64,000 nt of DNA from Mesostigma viride (lineage: Eukaryota > Streptophyta > Mesostigmatophyceae > Mesostigmatales > Mesostigmataceae): positions 1,004,221 to 1,068,220 of the forward strand of contig RPFO01000667.1 of NCBI GenBank assembly GCA_009746045.1, written 5' to 3'. Below the pieces are notes generated by a model that did not search any database, was not told where the DNA came from, and saw nothing but the letters and a program-made list of their open reading frames with translations. Positions 13,301-22,295 of this stretch are shown here, piece by piece. How positions within the stretch are numbered: the stretch's first letter is position 1; each line of letters starts with the position of its first letter. The position numbers were made by a program, and so were the translations under genes.

Positions 13301-16300
13301 CTGCAGGCTTGACGGATACCCTCCCGTTTCCTCTTTTTGCTCAGACCTTGGCATCGTCAAGCCTGTGCTGGTGGTCTTGTGACGTCGTGGGCACTGAAGT
13401 AGCAATGCCACGCCCGTGCTGGTCGTCTCGTTGATAAGTACACACATTCTACTCTGGGCAAGGGGAAATGTCTTGGGGCACCGCCAAAGGGGAGATGCTT
13501 GGTACTACTATACTGCCAAAGTCAGAGGAAATTTCTTGGGATACCACCACCGACCACGTGTGAGTCACTAGAAACTTGTTTAGTGGACTCTCCATGTCCA
13601 CAGGGGCGAGAACCAGCATGGACTCAGCTTCTGGGGCGTAGCCGGTGCCATAACCGGAAGTGGGAAAACATAACCGGATGGGAACCCCCTTACAGGCTTG
13701 TTCCCCGAGCGCATGAACTCGTCGCCCCATAGATTAATTTTTCGTTGCTCCTAGATAGTGGGTTTAGTTTTGTGTGCTTTTGGTTACACTGTGGGTCGCC
13801 GATGAGGCAGTCACGTACGAGGAGTTCCTGTCATCTGATGCAGACACCGAATTCCCAGACACATAGGAAGTCTATTCAAGCTTATGACGTCGTAACCAGA
13901 ACGGGGGTCCATGTCCCGGTCATGGGCCGTCAGCCAGAAGTTGAGAGTTACGCCTCCACCTGACCAGTGCCCAAATTGACCAGTGGTTCAGTTGCCAGAT
14001 CATCGAAGCTGCTCACATAATCTGTGATGGCCCTTGCTTGGTTCTTTTGTGTGCACAAGATCATTGAGGCTGCTCACATCATATGTGATGGCCCTTGCTT
14101 GGTTCTTTTGTGTGCACAAGATCATTGAGGCTGCTCACATCATCTGAGATGGCCCTTGCTTGGTTCTTTTGTGTGCACAAGATCATTGAGGCTGCTCACA
14201 TCATATGTGATGGCCCTTGCTTGGTTCTTTTGTGTGCACAAGATCATTGAGGCTGCTCACATCATCTGTGACGGCCCTTGCTTGGTTCTTTTGTGTGCAC
14301 AAGATCATTGAGGCTGCTCACATCATCTGTGACGGCCCTTGCTTGGTTCTTTTGTGTGCACAAGATCATTGAGGCTGCTCACATCATATGTGACGGCCCT
14401 TGCTTGGTTCTTTTGTGTGCACAAGATCATTGAGGCTGCTCACATCATCTGAGATGGCCCTTGCTTGGTTCTTTTGTGTGCACAAGATCATTGAGGCTGC
14501 TCACATCATATGTGACGGCCCTTGCTTGGTTCTTTTGTGTGCACAAGATCATTGAGGCTGCTCACATCATCTGTGACGGCCCTTGCTTGGTTCTTTTGTG
14601 TGCACAAGATCATTGAGGCTGCTCACATCATATGTGACGGCCCTTGCTTGGTTCTTTTGTGTGCACAAGATCATTGAGGCTGCTCACATCATCTGTGATG
14701 GCCCTTGCTTGGTTCTTTTGTGTGCACAAATTTCATTTGTCCCCCAGTTACCTGCTAGCGCGCATTTGAGCTGCGCTGTCCTCGCACGGACCATTTGTTT
14801 GTCGTTCTGTGCGTGGTGTGAATGTGTGCGCAGGTACCGCTAGGGGACACTCCTCATTGCCCACTTTAATCCTCAAAACACTGTGCCCTCTGTGCAGGTA
14901 CCACTACCGCACGCTCCTAAATGCCTGCGGTCATCCTAAAACCACGCGCCCTATGCACACATATGTGTTCTATGTGCATATGTGTGCAGGTACCACTACC
15001 GCATATTGTCAGGGTCGCTGCAGCCATCAGCGTTCGAGCAAGGGCGGGTGTGGCACGTGCATGAGGAGCTGGATGTTGATGCCATGCGGGTGGGTGGGGA
15101 GACTTGGATTGTTGTAAGACTTTGATGAAGACCTTGATTAAGACGGACTTGACGAAAACTTGGTGGTGTGCTTTGGACACCATGTGGGCAACTATGAGAC
15201 CTGGGTTTGCCCCTTAGTAGTTGGTCATGGAAGCCTCGCCGGTGGGTACAGGATTATGCGGGTGTCTGTACTGTAGGACTTGGGCTTGAGCTGTTACAGT
15301 TTGTACAGTTTGCAGCGAAACTCTGTCGATCTCTATAGGGCTCTTGTCTGCCACAGCTGTGGGTCTACGATTAGCTGTTTAGCTTTAGCTTTTTAGCTTT
15401 GACAAATTCGTAGTGGATGCCATGTGGGTGGGGTAGGCTAGTCTTCAAGATTTAGTGGATGGCGTGGATGCACTGCGTGTGGGTTGAGATGTTCAAGTGA
15501 AGAGTTGGCTTGACCAAGCCCATCGACAGGTGAAGGCTTTTGGACGCCGTACAGCTGGGTATCGAACCTGAGTTTTTGGTTTCGTGGACGTGGACATGGT
15601 GGGTGGAAGAAAGATTCAGGTCTGAAAAGCATTTCCAAAGACAAGCTCCAGCTACTGTTTCGAAGGCAACCGCAATCAATATTGTTGTGCAAATTTGTTA
15701 TTGTTGTTGTTGTTGTTGTCGTCGTCCTCGTCGCCACCGTTGTCGTTGTTGTATAAAGGTCGTTCGAGGCCATGAATGCGGTAATGGTAGCCTTCATGTA
15801 AGCTCGACTTTGCCTGATTCGGGTAATGTGCGCTGGAGGCCATGCAATGGGTAGAGTTCCCCCTGCATGTCGGGGACATACCTAAGCGGTAGGAGTCTTG
15901 CGCTTAGGTTAAATGGACTGGGCTTTGGAGGCCGTGCAAGTGGGTTTGGTTATTAAGTGAATTAAGGAAGGTAAAAGTTTCTGGGGCCATACATCAGGCA
16001 GATGGGTCGAAGCTTAGGGATGGAGTAAGGTTGAATTAACTTGAAGGCATTGGGAGGGTGGTGCGGACACCCGGTTTCAAGCTCTCGTTTTGCATGTCGG
16101 TTGTGGTGGGTTGTATGGAAGTGACTGTGGAGTTTCACGTGTGCTGACTATTTCCTTCCACTCACCCCACCACATACTGTATGCCACCACACGCAAACCA
16201 CAACCCGCACCGCACACTCACCACATTTGCGTCCTCGCCCAAGCCTTTTTGCAAACCCACAAGTTCGAAAATGGTGAATACATGAATGTGATGTGCACAT

Positions 16301-19300
16301 GTTCTTTTAAATATACGAATATTTGATGCAGAGTGCGGCGGAGATTCTGCTGGGCCGGCACGACTTCAGCTCCTTCCGCGCCGTGGGTTGCCAGGTATTT
16401 TGATTTATATACTCGAATATGATGGGGTGGAGATTCATTACGTCATGGTTAGCCCTGATGTGTTTGAATGGTTCCGCGCCGAGCCACGCCTGGTATTTTA
16501 ACAGATGGAATGGAGAGGTCGCTCGTGTATGTTAGCAACAGCCTCATAACCTTGTACTATCTATTTATTTCAAGATGACCCACTATCTATCTATTTATTT
16601 CAAGATGACCCACTATCTATCTATTTATTTCAAGATGACCCACTATCTATCTATTTATTTCAAGATGACCCACTATCTATCTATTTATTTCAAGATGACC
16701 CACTATCTATCTATTTATTTCAAGATGACCCACTATCTATCTATTTATTTCAAGATGACCCACTATCCTGGGGACCTGGGCCAGTGCAGGCTTGATGGCT
16801 TGGTTCTACCCACACGGCCATGCACCCACTAAACCCTTTCACCCAATGCATCATCGCTCCCTCCGTAGTGTCAGCCGATTTCCCACCGTCCACGTGCCAA
16901 ATCCCCAGGCACAGAATCCAGACACGCAGGCAGACTGACGTGTACTCACTATTACTGGCATTCGTCACCAGCGGAGCTTGTACCCTTATTTCCCACATCG
17001 CACCCGTTTGTAGGCGTGACCGCTGCTGACCTCTCCATGATTGGCATCTTGGTTACGGTCACCATGATCTGCACCCCTCCATGTTTGGGCAGGGGCATCT
17101 TTACCCCGCTTATGTATGCGCCCACCACCCGGCACGCAACCCCGTCCACACACACACATACACACACACAGCTAGTTGATACCCAACTGACGAGTACCCA
17201 ACTCATTGGTGCTCGTTATGATTGACGTCCGTCACCGCCCACCCGCCCGCCAGGCGCGCGATCCCGTGCGCACGCTGGACGTGCTCACCGTGGCCACTGT
17301 GGCCCACTGGCCCCACTTCTGTCCGCCGCAACCGGCACCTCGACCCACGGAGGGCGGCGACGACGGCCTCGTGAAGAGCGAGCCTAGGGGGGAGGCAAGG
17401 ACTGGTAGTGCTGGTGATGCAGCAGTCAATAATGCCGGTGAGGGCCTGCTGCAGAGCGAGCCTCAACTCCGCGGGGATGCCTCTGGTGGCGACGCCGACG
17501 TCATGCATGCTGGCGCCGTAAAGGTTGCTGCTGGTGACGGGACGTTCCGTGCTCACGCGGGTGACAGTAATGCTAGCATTGGAAACCCAGGCAGATCCAG
17601 GGACAAGACAGAGGATGCTGGCAACGCGGGAGTCGGCGCGGGCGACCCCGCGGCGTTGAATGCTGTGGACGGCCTCCCCAGGCGCGGGTACAACCCTCTG
17701 CACGGCCATGGCGTGCGGGAACCAAGTCCTGACGCCGAACAACGCATGGGGCACGAGCGCCCTGTCATCACGGCGCAGGAGCATAATTCCCCGCTGGCGG
17801 TGTCCAAGCGTCGCAAGGGGGAAGCTGGCGGCCCCATCCCCGCTACTCCCCCCCGTAGCGTTGCACCCGCCCCGGGCAGCCTTGTAGGAATCAGCTCCCC
17901 AAAACACACAGCACTCGGCGGAAGTGGGGGAGCAGCTGATGCGGCTGCAAGCGCTGTGTCGGCGGCTCCCTCTCGGGAGAGGCGGGCGGGCGTGAGAACG
18001 GCGCAAGGTGACGTGCCGAGTTTCCAGGAGGCGTACCGGGAGGTGGTGGTCACGGTCAAGGCGCGCTCGTTTCTCTACCATCAGGTAAGCGGGCTGTTCA
18101 ATACTGGTACTATGGTACTTATAGTAGTAGTATAGTCCTTTTGATATCAGAGCGCCATGGTATTGTTAGTAGTACTCTGGCAAGGCGCGCTCGTTTCTCT
18201 ACGGTCAAGTAGGCGGGCTGTTCCTGTGATCACCTGCTTGTGATGTATCTGGGTGATGTGGGAGTGGCGTTCATGGATTCGACCGAAAGGCGCGCTTGTT
18301 TTTCTACCGCCAAGTAAGCGGGTTGGATAGTGAGAAGGTTGGCTGGTCAAATGTTTAAGTCCTTATGCGATCACTGTGATGTGGAAATATTAGTAGCACT
18401 CTGGCCAGGCGCAATCGTTTCTCGACCATCAGGGAAGCGTGCACGATACTCAGTACTAATTTACGGTACGGAGAGTAGCATGTGAAACCGACATGCCATT
18501 AATGGATAGCCTGGTAAGGCGGTCTGGTTCCATCAAGCGGGCAGTACTGTCGAGTAGGGCGTTATTATAACCACTGTAGATGGGGTATTCATGGATTCGG
18601 CAGACAAGGCGCGCTCATTTCTCTGCCGTCAAGGGAGCGGGAGCGCCGCGTCGCAGGAGATTCGTGATGTTGGTTTGGGAGTGTTTGTAGAAACTGGTGC
18701 ATGATGGTGGCTGGGGGAGTGATTATAGAAACTCACCAAGTATGTTGTTTTACGAGTCTCGTGCCTATATCGATGAGGATGAGGGAAACAAATAACCCAG
18801 CACTTTCCTGCCCCGCTAGGGTACGGGTGCTAGCATGTAGGCTAGTGCATAGTGCTAGCGTGTAGGCTAGTGCATAGTGCTAGCGTGTAGGCTAGGGCGT
18901 AGTGCTAGCGTGTAGGCTATTGCATGTAGGCTAGCGTGTGTGGTGACTGCTTTCACCCCTACCCTGTGTGCTTGTGGTGCAGGTGCGGCTCATAGTGGCG
19001 GTCCTCAAGGCTGTTGGCTGCGGCAAATTGGCGGTGGAGGACGGTGAGCATGTGGCCTCTATCCCATACTGGCTTCTTTTGCCCCTTTGCTCCTTGGGAG
19101 AAATGTTTTGTTGGCTGTGGAGGGCAGGCATGAGGTGGATGGCGGTGAGCGCAGGGGGGAATGTGCAGAGGGTTTCTTGGCATTGGCATGTGAGTCAGTC
19201 CTGGCAGTGGTCTTACTGTTGGCAGGTAGAGTGGCGGTGAGCGCGGGGGGGGGCATGCGCCAGGAACAAGTTGTACCAAGAGACGTGCCAGGAACATGCA

Positions 19301-19752
19301 TATCAAGAGACGTGCCAGGAACATGCATATCAATTGAATTTTATTTCCCTCACTTCAGTGCCCACAAACAGGCTTGCCTTCGATTCCTGGCCACACTTTG
19401 GTTGGGGCATGATGCAGACGATATTTGTAACTTTCCTGTGATTTTTTTCCAATGAGATTAGCATAGTACTCCGTGGCATGCCCATGCGCATGGCACGCAA
19501 GTACTTTCTTATGCCCCAGTCTCTCACGCGCCACTTTGCTGAACTAACTTTTTATGAAATCCTAATATATTTTATACTACTTGTTTCTGTGCCCATGCAG
19601 TCCGCAAGATCCTTGACGCAAAGAACAATTTAGAGATCGCTCGCCACAAGGTGGCCATGGCCCCTGCCTGTGGCCTATATTTGGCCCAGGTGAACTATGA
19701 TGAGAGCGAGGTGCTTGGTGCGGAGGAGCGGATTGACGAGATGGAATGCTAA
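1378..19752 (+). CDS. tRNA pseudouridine synthase, TruA/PUSL1 family, 10 exons
   Basis: It would isomerise uridine to pseudouridine in tRNA; TruA-family enzymes act around the anticodon stem-loop. Exons: 1378-1485, 2355-2411, 6894-6971, 8400-8453, 13167-13252, 14990-15089, 16332-16394, 17254-18084, 18983-19043, 19601-19752 (TAA). All junctions are GT..AG and the phases match, giving 529 residues. Landmarks in order are GTNFVGWQRQ (exon 1), GSSRT joined to DAGVHALG with the catalytic Asp as residue 56 (first codon of exon 3), HARYAATSR (exon 5), FEQGRVWHV (exon 6), HDFSSFRAVGCQ (exon 7), ARDPVRTL (exon 8) and ARSFLYHQVR across exons 8/9. The wording is closest to the PUSL1 branch. Exon 8 carries about 235 extra low-complexity residues between ARDPVRTL and ARSFLYHQ. 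Most exons are 100 nt or shorter and the introns hold satellites and junction copies. A TGTAA, a green-algal type polyadenylation signal, lies 18 nt after the stop. The family call is firm; localisation is unknown. Confidence 0.9.
2196..2354 (+). repeat. Acceptor-side exon echoes of pseudouridine synthase exon 2
   Basis: The true exon 2 begins after GGTTGCAG at 2354 with GAAGCCATCAAGAG. A copy at 2219-2258 reads GGTTGCAG followed by GAAGCCGTCAAGTG and a decayed continuation. A further copy of the intronic lead-in (CTACATTCGGGATGG) lies near 2288-2305. These are degenerate tandem duplications of the intron-exon junction, and the last copy is the one that fits the protein. Confidence 0.7.
2397..2735 (+). 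repeat. 64-bp tandem repeat derived from the donor edge of exon 2
   Basis: Exon 2 ends with GGCTCGAGTCGCACG before GTGGGG (2397-2417). The following repeat has units starting at 2477, 2541 and 2605, each beginning GGCTCGATTCGAACGGCGA, a diverged copy of that exon end, and each followed by the same 45-bp intronic sequence. A last copy, AGTCGCACG then GTGGGTG, lies at 2723-2738 and keeps the donor. The tandem array therefore grew from the exon-intron boundary. Confidence 0.7.
3063..3705. repeat. 18-19-bp minisatellite in intron 2
   Basis: About 34 units of CTTAATAAACACGTATCCC, with two alternating variants: AAACACG against AAAGACG, and CCCCTTAAT against CCCTTTAAT. The variants are interspersed, which points to unequal exchange among pre-existing variants. 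There are no spacers, so it is not a CRISPR array. It lies between exons 2 and 3 of the pseudouridine synthase gene. Confidence 0.9.
3896..5768. repeat. 22-bp minisatellite, about 85 copies, in intron 2
   Basis: Nearly perfect head-to-tail 22-bp units centred on CCCCATATGG followed by T(A/C)GCATTGTTTG. The A/C variant and CATATGG/CCTATGG/CATACGG variants are scattered through the array. Because 22 is not divisible by 3 and the unit has no stop codon on either strand, long frames stay open on both strands, the longest 441 codons. These are repeat artefacts inside an intron, not genes. Confidence 0.92.
5771..6110. repeat. (CCCT)n polypyrimidine tract
   Basis: Roughly 280 bp of nearly pure CCCT with single-base phase slips, running into GTCC and GTTC tetranucleotides at its right edge. 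The strict purine/pyrimidine strand asymmetry could support triplex (H-DNA) structure. It lies in intron 2 of the pseudouridine synthase gene. Confidence 0.9.
6281..6325 (+). repeat. Exon echo of pseudouridine synthase exon 3
   Basis: CCCCTACAAG then AACGTGGGTGTGCC and GGGGCAACACC parallels the true junction at 6884-6928, where CCCTACCAG precedes GACGCGGGCGTGC and CTGGGCAACACG. The catalytic-Asp codon is not intact in the copy. It lies 570 bp upstream of the functional exon. Confidence 0.6.
6976..7112. repeat. Short tandem repeat, three units, intron 3
   Basis: Three consecutive 44-45-bp units of ACAGTTATGAGATATGCATT followed by ATGCTGAAAAAGAGTACTAGCA. They start four bases after the donor of exon 3. 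A TA/GA-rich short repeat (GTGATAGTAATA type) follows at 7218-7290. Confidence 0.8.
7497..7800 (+). other. Unassigned intronic segment with a B-box-like motif
   Basis: The stretch ends with GTTCGAATCC (7764-7773), which resembles the pol III B box and is followed by GGTACGGTACCA. I cannot fold a cloverleaf around it because the flanking T-stem bases do not pair. It could be a decayed tRNA-derived SINE; I do not call a tRNA gene. Confidence 0.25.
8178..8257. repeat. Compact nested foldback in intron 3
   Basis: Three nested inverted pairs: AGGGGATA against TATCCCCT at the outside, ATTATACCACTTG against CAAATGGTATAAT (one mismatch), and GGCAACA against TGTTGCC with a 5-base loop. The whole 80 bp can form a cruciform or RNA hairpin. 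It may be a small foldback or MITE-like element; no target duplication was identified. Confidence 0.55.
8692..8727 (+). repeat. Exon echo of pseudouridine synthase exon 4
   Basis: GTGTTCAAGGCGCTCAACC then ACTTCCTGCATGC copies the end of exon 4 (GTGCTTAAAGCGATCAACC then ACTTCCTGAGG, 8424-8453). Two further decayed copies that keep a GTAAGC donor lie at 9454-9483 (CCACCGCTTTGTGCGG before GTAAGC) and 11704-11732 (GCCAACCGTTTTCTGCGG before GTAAGC). All are downstream of the real exon. Confidence 0.6.
8766..9050 (-). CDS. Unrecognised 94-codon frame, possible retroelement gag-like start
   Basis: The frame begins MASGTRSRTGEH and is rich in Ala, Asp and Leu. I do not recognise the product. It lies inside intron 4 of the pseudouridine synthase gene on the opposite strand, and its 3' end runs into an echo of exon 4, so it is at best a fragment. 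The GC-rich, stem-forming sequence 9090-9425 upstream of its start could be the leader of a retroelement, but no LTR pair bounds it. Treat it as hypothetical. Confidence 0.2.
   Translation of the reverse strand: MASGTRSRTGEHTDAPSGEAASSVLPRFSADEATRLMQTLVAQPELAKQFKHLMLAADDALNRGPLKQTEVPADLPADYTADDAADFPLLSSAC
9502..9693 (+). repeat. Direct repeat S, copy 1 (192 bp)
   Basis: Near-identical by eye to 10057-10248, beginning AAATACATTTCTTG and ending GGTGTTGCCCC. It stands 27 bp upstream of repeat R copy 1. The high identity within a heavily decayed intron implies a recent duplication. Confidence 0.85.
9721..11628 (+). mobile_element. Direct-repeat-bounded element (340-bp repeats R1/R2), possible non-autonomous LTR-like unit
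   Basis: R1 (9721-10060) and R2 (11289-11628) are both exactly 340 bp and differ by about one base (CCTAGGCAC against CCTCGGCAC). Each contains a TATA-like CATATATAAAATG about 30 bp from its end. The second S repeat (10057-10248) follows R1 directly. The interior has an open frame from about 10715 to 11171 rich in Pro, Ser and Arg that I do not recognise; there is no RT, integrase or recombinase. The two near-identical terminal direct repeats resemble a young non-autonomous LTR (TRIM-like) element, but I could not confirm TG..CA ends, a primer binding site or a target duplication. Confidence 0.5.
11950..11987. repeat. Poly-G tract in intron 4
   Basis: A run of more than 30 nearly uninterrupted G. 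It is a potential G-quadruplex or assembly-length-uncertain homopolymer. The remaining bases 11990-12640 show no recognised feature. Confidence 0.7.
12645..12915. repeat. Four tandem units of about 62-70 bp, intron 4
   Basis: Units begin AGCTATACACCTG and contain TATTCAGTAAGTAGCATT and CTTAACTCTCCATAG, differing by a TACTACTATG insertion in some copies. Each contains CAGTAAGTAG, which resembles a donor site. The gap before exon 5 ends with a (TA)n run at 12985-13006. Confidence 0.85.
13995..14727. repeat. 61-bp tandem array, about 12 units, intron 5
   Basis: Units contain GATCATTGAGGCTGCTCAC and GGCCCTTGCTTGGTTC with strict 61-bp spacing. Sites of variation (ATCATATGT, ATCATCTGT, ATCATCTGA; GATGG against GACGG) are shared in a patchwork between units, as produced by unequal crossing over or gene conversion. 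Confidence 0.9.
14830..14945 (+). repeat. Two exon echoes upstream of pseudouridine synthase exon 6
   Basis: The true acceptor is GTGTGCAG then GTACCACTACCGCATATTG (14982-15008). Upstream copies read GTGCGCAG then GTACCGCTAGGG (14826-14845) and CTGTGCAG then GTACCACTACCGCACGCTC (14890-14917). Both keep the AG acceptor. Only the third, exon-proximal copy continues into TruA-like coding sequence. Confidence 0.75.
16440..16500 (+). repeat. Donor-side exon echo of pseudouridine synthase exon 7
   Basis: GGTTCCGCGCCGAGCCACG then CCTGGTATTTTAACAG copies the end of exon 7 and its donor (CCTTCCGCGCCGTGGG then TTGCCAGGTATTTTGA, 16370-16404). The copy is decayed and lies about 90 bp downstream. Confidence 0.65.
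16556..16766. repeat. 30-bp tandem array, seven units, intron 7
   Basis: Pure 30-bp units of ATGACCCACTATCTATC plus TATTTATTTCAAG. Because 30 is divisible by 3 the frame stays open as a repeated MTHYLSIYFK decapeptide, but the array lies within an intron and is not called as coding. Confidence 0.92.
18180..18640 (+). repeat. Four donor-side exon echoes of pseudouridine synthase exon 8
   Basis: Exon 8 ends AAGGCGCGCTCGTTTC then TCTACCATCAG before GTAAGCGGGCTG (18058-18096). Copies occur at 18181-18222 (CTACGGTCAAGTAGGCGGG), 18288-18322 (CTACCGCCAAGTAAGCGGG), 18408-18440 (CGACCATCAGGGAAGCG) and 18605-18640 (CTGCCGTCAAGGGAGCGG). Spacing is 105-200 bp. The GT donor dinucleotide survives in the first two and is lost in the last two. 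Confidence 0.85.
18826..18940. repeat. Short tandem repeat of GCTAGCGTGTAG type, intron 8
   Basis: Four to five imperfect units of about 25 bp built from GTAGGCTAGTGCATAGTGC, ending about 40 bp before the acceptor of exon 9. Confidence 0.75.
19120..19255 (+). repeat. Donor-side exon echoes of pseudouridine synthase exon 9
   Basis: Exon 9 ends TTGGCGGTGGAGGACG before GTGAGCATG. Copies GGTGGATGGC then GGTGAGCGCAGG (19134-19156) and GTAGAGTGGC then GGTGAGCGCGGG (19225-19247) lie downstream and both keep a good GTGAGC donor. Confidence 0.6.
19445..19512 (+). repeat. Family C retroelement tail hairpin
   Basis: The block reads ATGAGATTAGCATAGTACTC then CGTGGCATGC, CCAT, GCATGGCACG, then CAAGTACTT. 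It recurs inverted at 22535-22605 next to (AAGT)n and, diverged, at 44225-44290. The 10-bp arms pair except for one conserved purine-purine mismatch. A hairpin followed by a short tandem tail is typical of a LINE 3' end. It lies in the last intron of the pseudouridine synthase gene. Confidence 0.55.
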
Positions 19753-20020
19753 GGACAAGTTATGATCCATGTAAGGATAATTGGATTCCTGCAAGGTATT
19801 TATGGGAGAATATTAACTTCATGGTGAACTGCCAACGTAGCCTGGCTGCTTGACCTTGCGCGATGCATATGAACGCCATGCACATGGCATCACGTGCATG
19901 TGTTAGCAGAGCTACCAATGACCAATCAATCATTGTTGGAGAACTTCCATGGGGAAGCTTGCAGCGGCTCAGCTATGAGGATCCCGAACCAACACAGGAT
20001 CTCAGCCCCGCATGAATTAA
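19753..20020. other. 3' flank of the pseudouridine synthase gene
   Basis: No further gene is recognised. A TGTAA lies at 19770-19774. This begins the convergent gap that extends to 25530. Confidence 0.4.
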
Positions 20021-20070
20021 TTAATTAATTAAACGCGTGCTCCCGTTGGGGAGTCACGGAGCACCGAAGT
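20013..20070 (-). repeat. LINE 3' tail (family B type), minus strand
   Basis: AATTAATTAATTAATTAA is followed by ACGCGTGCTCCCGTTGGGG then AGTCACGGAG. Read on the minus strand this is a stem of the CTCC..GGAG type followed by (TTAA)n, as in the LINE tails at 51412-51455 and 53684-53725. Confidence 0.55.
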
Positions 20071-20479
20071 GCTTTTAATCCCTGTGTGTGCACAACAGGA
20101 GAAAGGGCAGAGACCCCCAGTCTCCTTCATGCCAAATGCATGCCACAGCTGCATTCGGGCGCGCTAGCTAAACGGACACGCTAACGATCCGGCAATCTGT
20201 GGGTGCAATAAGACCCATGTGAGCATATCATAACAAGGAGCGTGGGCAAGTAATCTGATCGAAGCCAGGACGTAGCATTGCTGTACAAGGTTTAAGCTAA
20301 GGCTATGGCTGCTTGTGTACCGTGTGTTAGCGGGGCACGTGACTAGGTATGGTGGCACAGCTAGGCAAACATTCTAAGCATGGCTGCCATGGCGGCAGTG
20401 ACCAGCTAGCCTGGCTACAAGCTATTCTAGCCCGCTGGGCCGGGGCGTCCACATCTTGTGGTTAATCATCAGGTCCCGG

Positions 20480-20885
20480 CCCGGCCGCCCCTCCCGTACA
20501 CCTTGGGCTTCTGCGGGTCCTGCTTGTGGCGGAGGTATTCAGGCCACAGGTCACGTCGCTGCTGCTAGCTGAGCGGGGGTCAGGTCGTCATCCAGCGTCC
20601 AGGTGAGGTCGTGTAACCGCTTGCGACGAGAGAGGAACCGCTGCTTGTCCTCACGGGAGGGGAAGGTGAGCAGGACTGGTGGGGGAGCCGCCTTGTCCGG
20701 CCCGTGAGGGGGGAAGGCGGTGGCACCCACGCAGTTCTACCTCACCTACCAGGCCCATGAGGGTAAGGAGCTGGTCCTTAAGCTCGTCGGCAAGGGAGGT
20801 TGACGTCTCACCTGGCTTCTGGGGGAAACGACGCAGCACCACCGGCAGTCGCGGTGGGCGCGGTCGGTGGCCTCCCCGCATGAAA
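20480..20885 (-). pseudogene. Relic of a LINE ORF1 protein gene
   Basis: On the minus strand the frames carry KPGETSTSLADELKDQL, LLTLMGLVGEVEL, a HRLP motif and, in another frame, KRFLSRRKRL-like and WTLDDDLTPAQ, in the order of the ORF1 proteins at 50600-50990 and 52200-52560. Frameshifts separate the parts. Only the C-terminal RNA-binding half is recognisable. Confidence 0.7.
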
Positions 20886-21156
20886 GCCAAGTGATTGACC
20901 ATGCGTGGAGTTGTCTCGTTAATTGATATGTTGGGAAGCATATTGGTGTACTGGCCACAGATGGATGGGAGTGTGACCGTGGCACAGAAATTTGCATTTA
21001 TCAATGGATACAACTTTAACTCTACCTTGCCGGTGCTGAACCTTGCCTGCATGTCTTCTATCATGCAGGGAGACATGAACCAGCGCAGGCCAGAAATCGG
21101 GAGAATCTATAATAGCTAGATGCTGCATGCAGCAAGCGTCGGGGAATTAACTTATT

Positions 21157-22264
21157 GCATTCATTCATTCACTCATTCACTCATTCATTCATTCATTCAT
21201 TCATTCATTCATTCATTCATTCATTCATTCATTCATTCATTCATTCATTCATTCATTCATTCATTCATTCATTCATTCATTCATTCATTCATTCATTCAT
21301 TCATTCATTCATTCATTCATTCATTCATTCATTCATTCATTCATTCATTCATTCATTCATTCATTCATTCATTCATTCATTCATTCATTCATTCATTCAT
21401 TCATTCATTCATTCATTCATTCATTCATTCATTCCTTCCTTCATTCGTTCGTTCGTTCGTTCGTTCGTTCGTTCGTTCGTTCGTTCGTTCGTTCGTTCGT
21501 TCGTTCGTTCGTTCGTTCGTTCGTTCGTTCGTTCGTTCGTTCGTTCGTTCGTTCGTTCGTTCGTTCGTTCGTTCGTTCGTTCGTTCGTTCGTTCGTTCGT
21601 TCGTTCGTTCGTTCGTTCGTTCGTTCGTTCGTTCGTTCGTTCGTTCGTTCGTTCGTTCGTTCGTTCGTTCGTTCGTTCGTTCGTTCGTTCGTTCGTTCGT
21701 TCGTTCGTTTCGTTCGTTCGTTCGTTCGTTCGTTCGTTCGTTCGTTCGTTCGTTCGTTCGTTCGTTCGTTCGTTCGTTCGTTCGTTCGTTCGTCGTTCGT
21801 TCGTTCGTTCGTTCGTTCGTTCGTTCGTTCGTTCGTTCGTTTCGTTCGTTCGTTCGTTCGTTCGTTCGTTCGTTCGTTCGTTCGTTCGTTCGTTCGTTCG
21901 TTCGTTCGTTCGTTCGTTCGTTCGTTCGTTCGTTCGTTCGTCGTTCGTTCGTTCGTTTCGTTCGTTCGTTCGTTCGTTCGTTCGTTCGTTCGTTCGTTCG
22001 TTCGTTCGTTCGTTCGTTCGTTCGTTCGTTCGTTCGTTCGTTCGTTCGTTCGTTCGTTCGTTCGTTCGTTCGTTCGTTCGTTCGTTCGTTCGTTCGTTCG
22101 TTCGTTCGTTCGTTCGTTCGTTCGTTCGTTCGTTCGTTCGTTTCGTTCGTTCGTTCGTTCGTTCGTTCGTTCGTTCGTTTCGTTCGTTCGTTCGTTCGTT
22201 CGTTCGTTCGTTCGTTCGTTCGTTCGTTCGTTCGTTCGTTCGTTCGTTCGTTCGTTCGTTCGTT

Positions 22265-22295
<31 letters not shown>

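Noticed and set aside
16575-16832. Protein of MTHYLSIYFK decapeptide repeats
   Set aside because: A 30-bp satellite inside intron 7; length divisible by three explains the open frame.
17203-18081. 292-codon minus-strand frame opposite synthase exon 8
   Set aside because: Antisense shadow of a GC-rich coding exon whose plus-strand ends match TruA.
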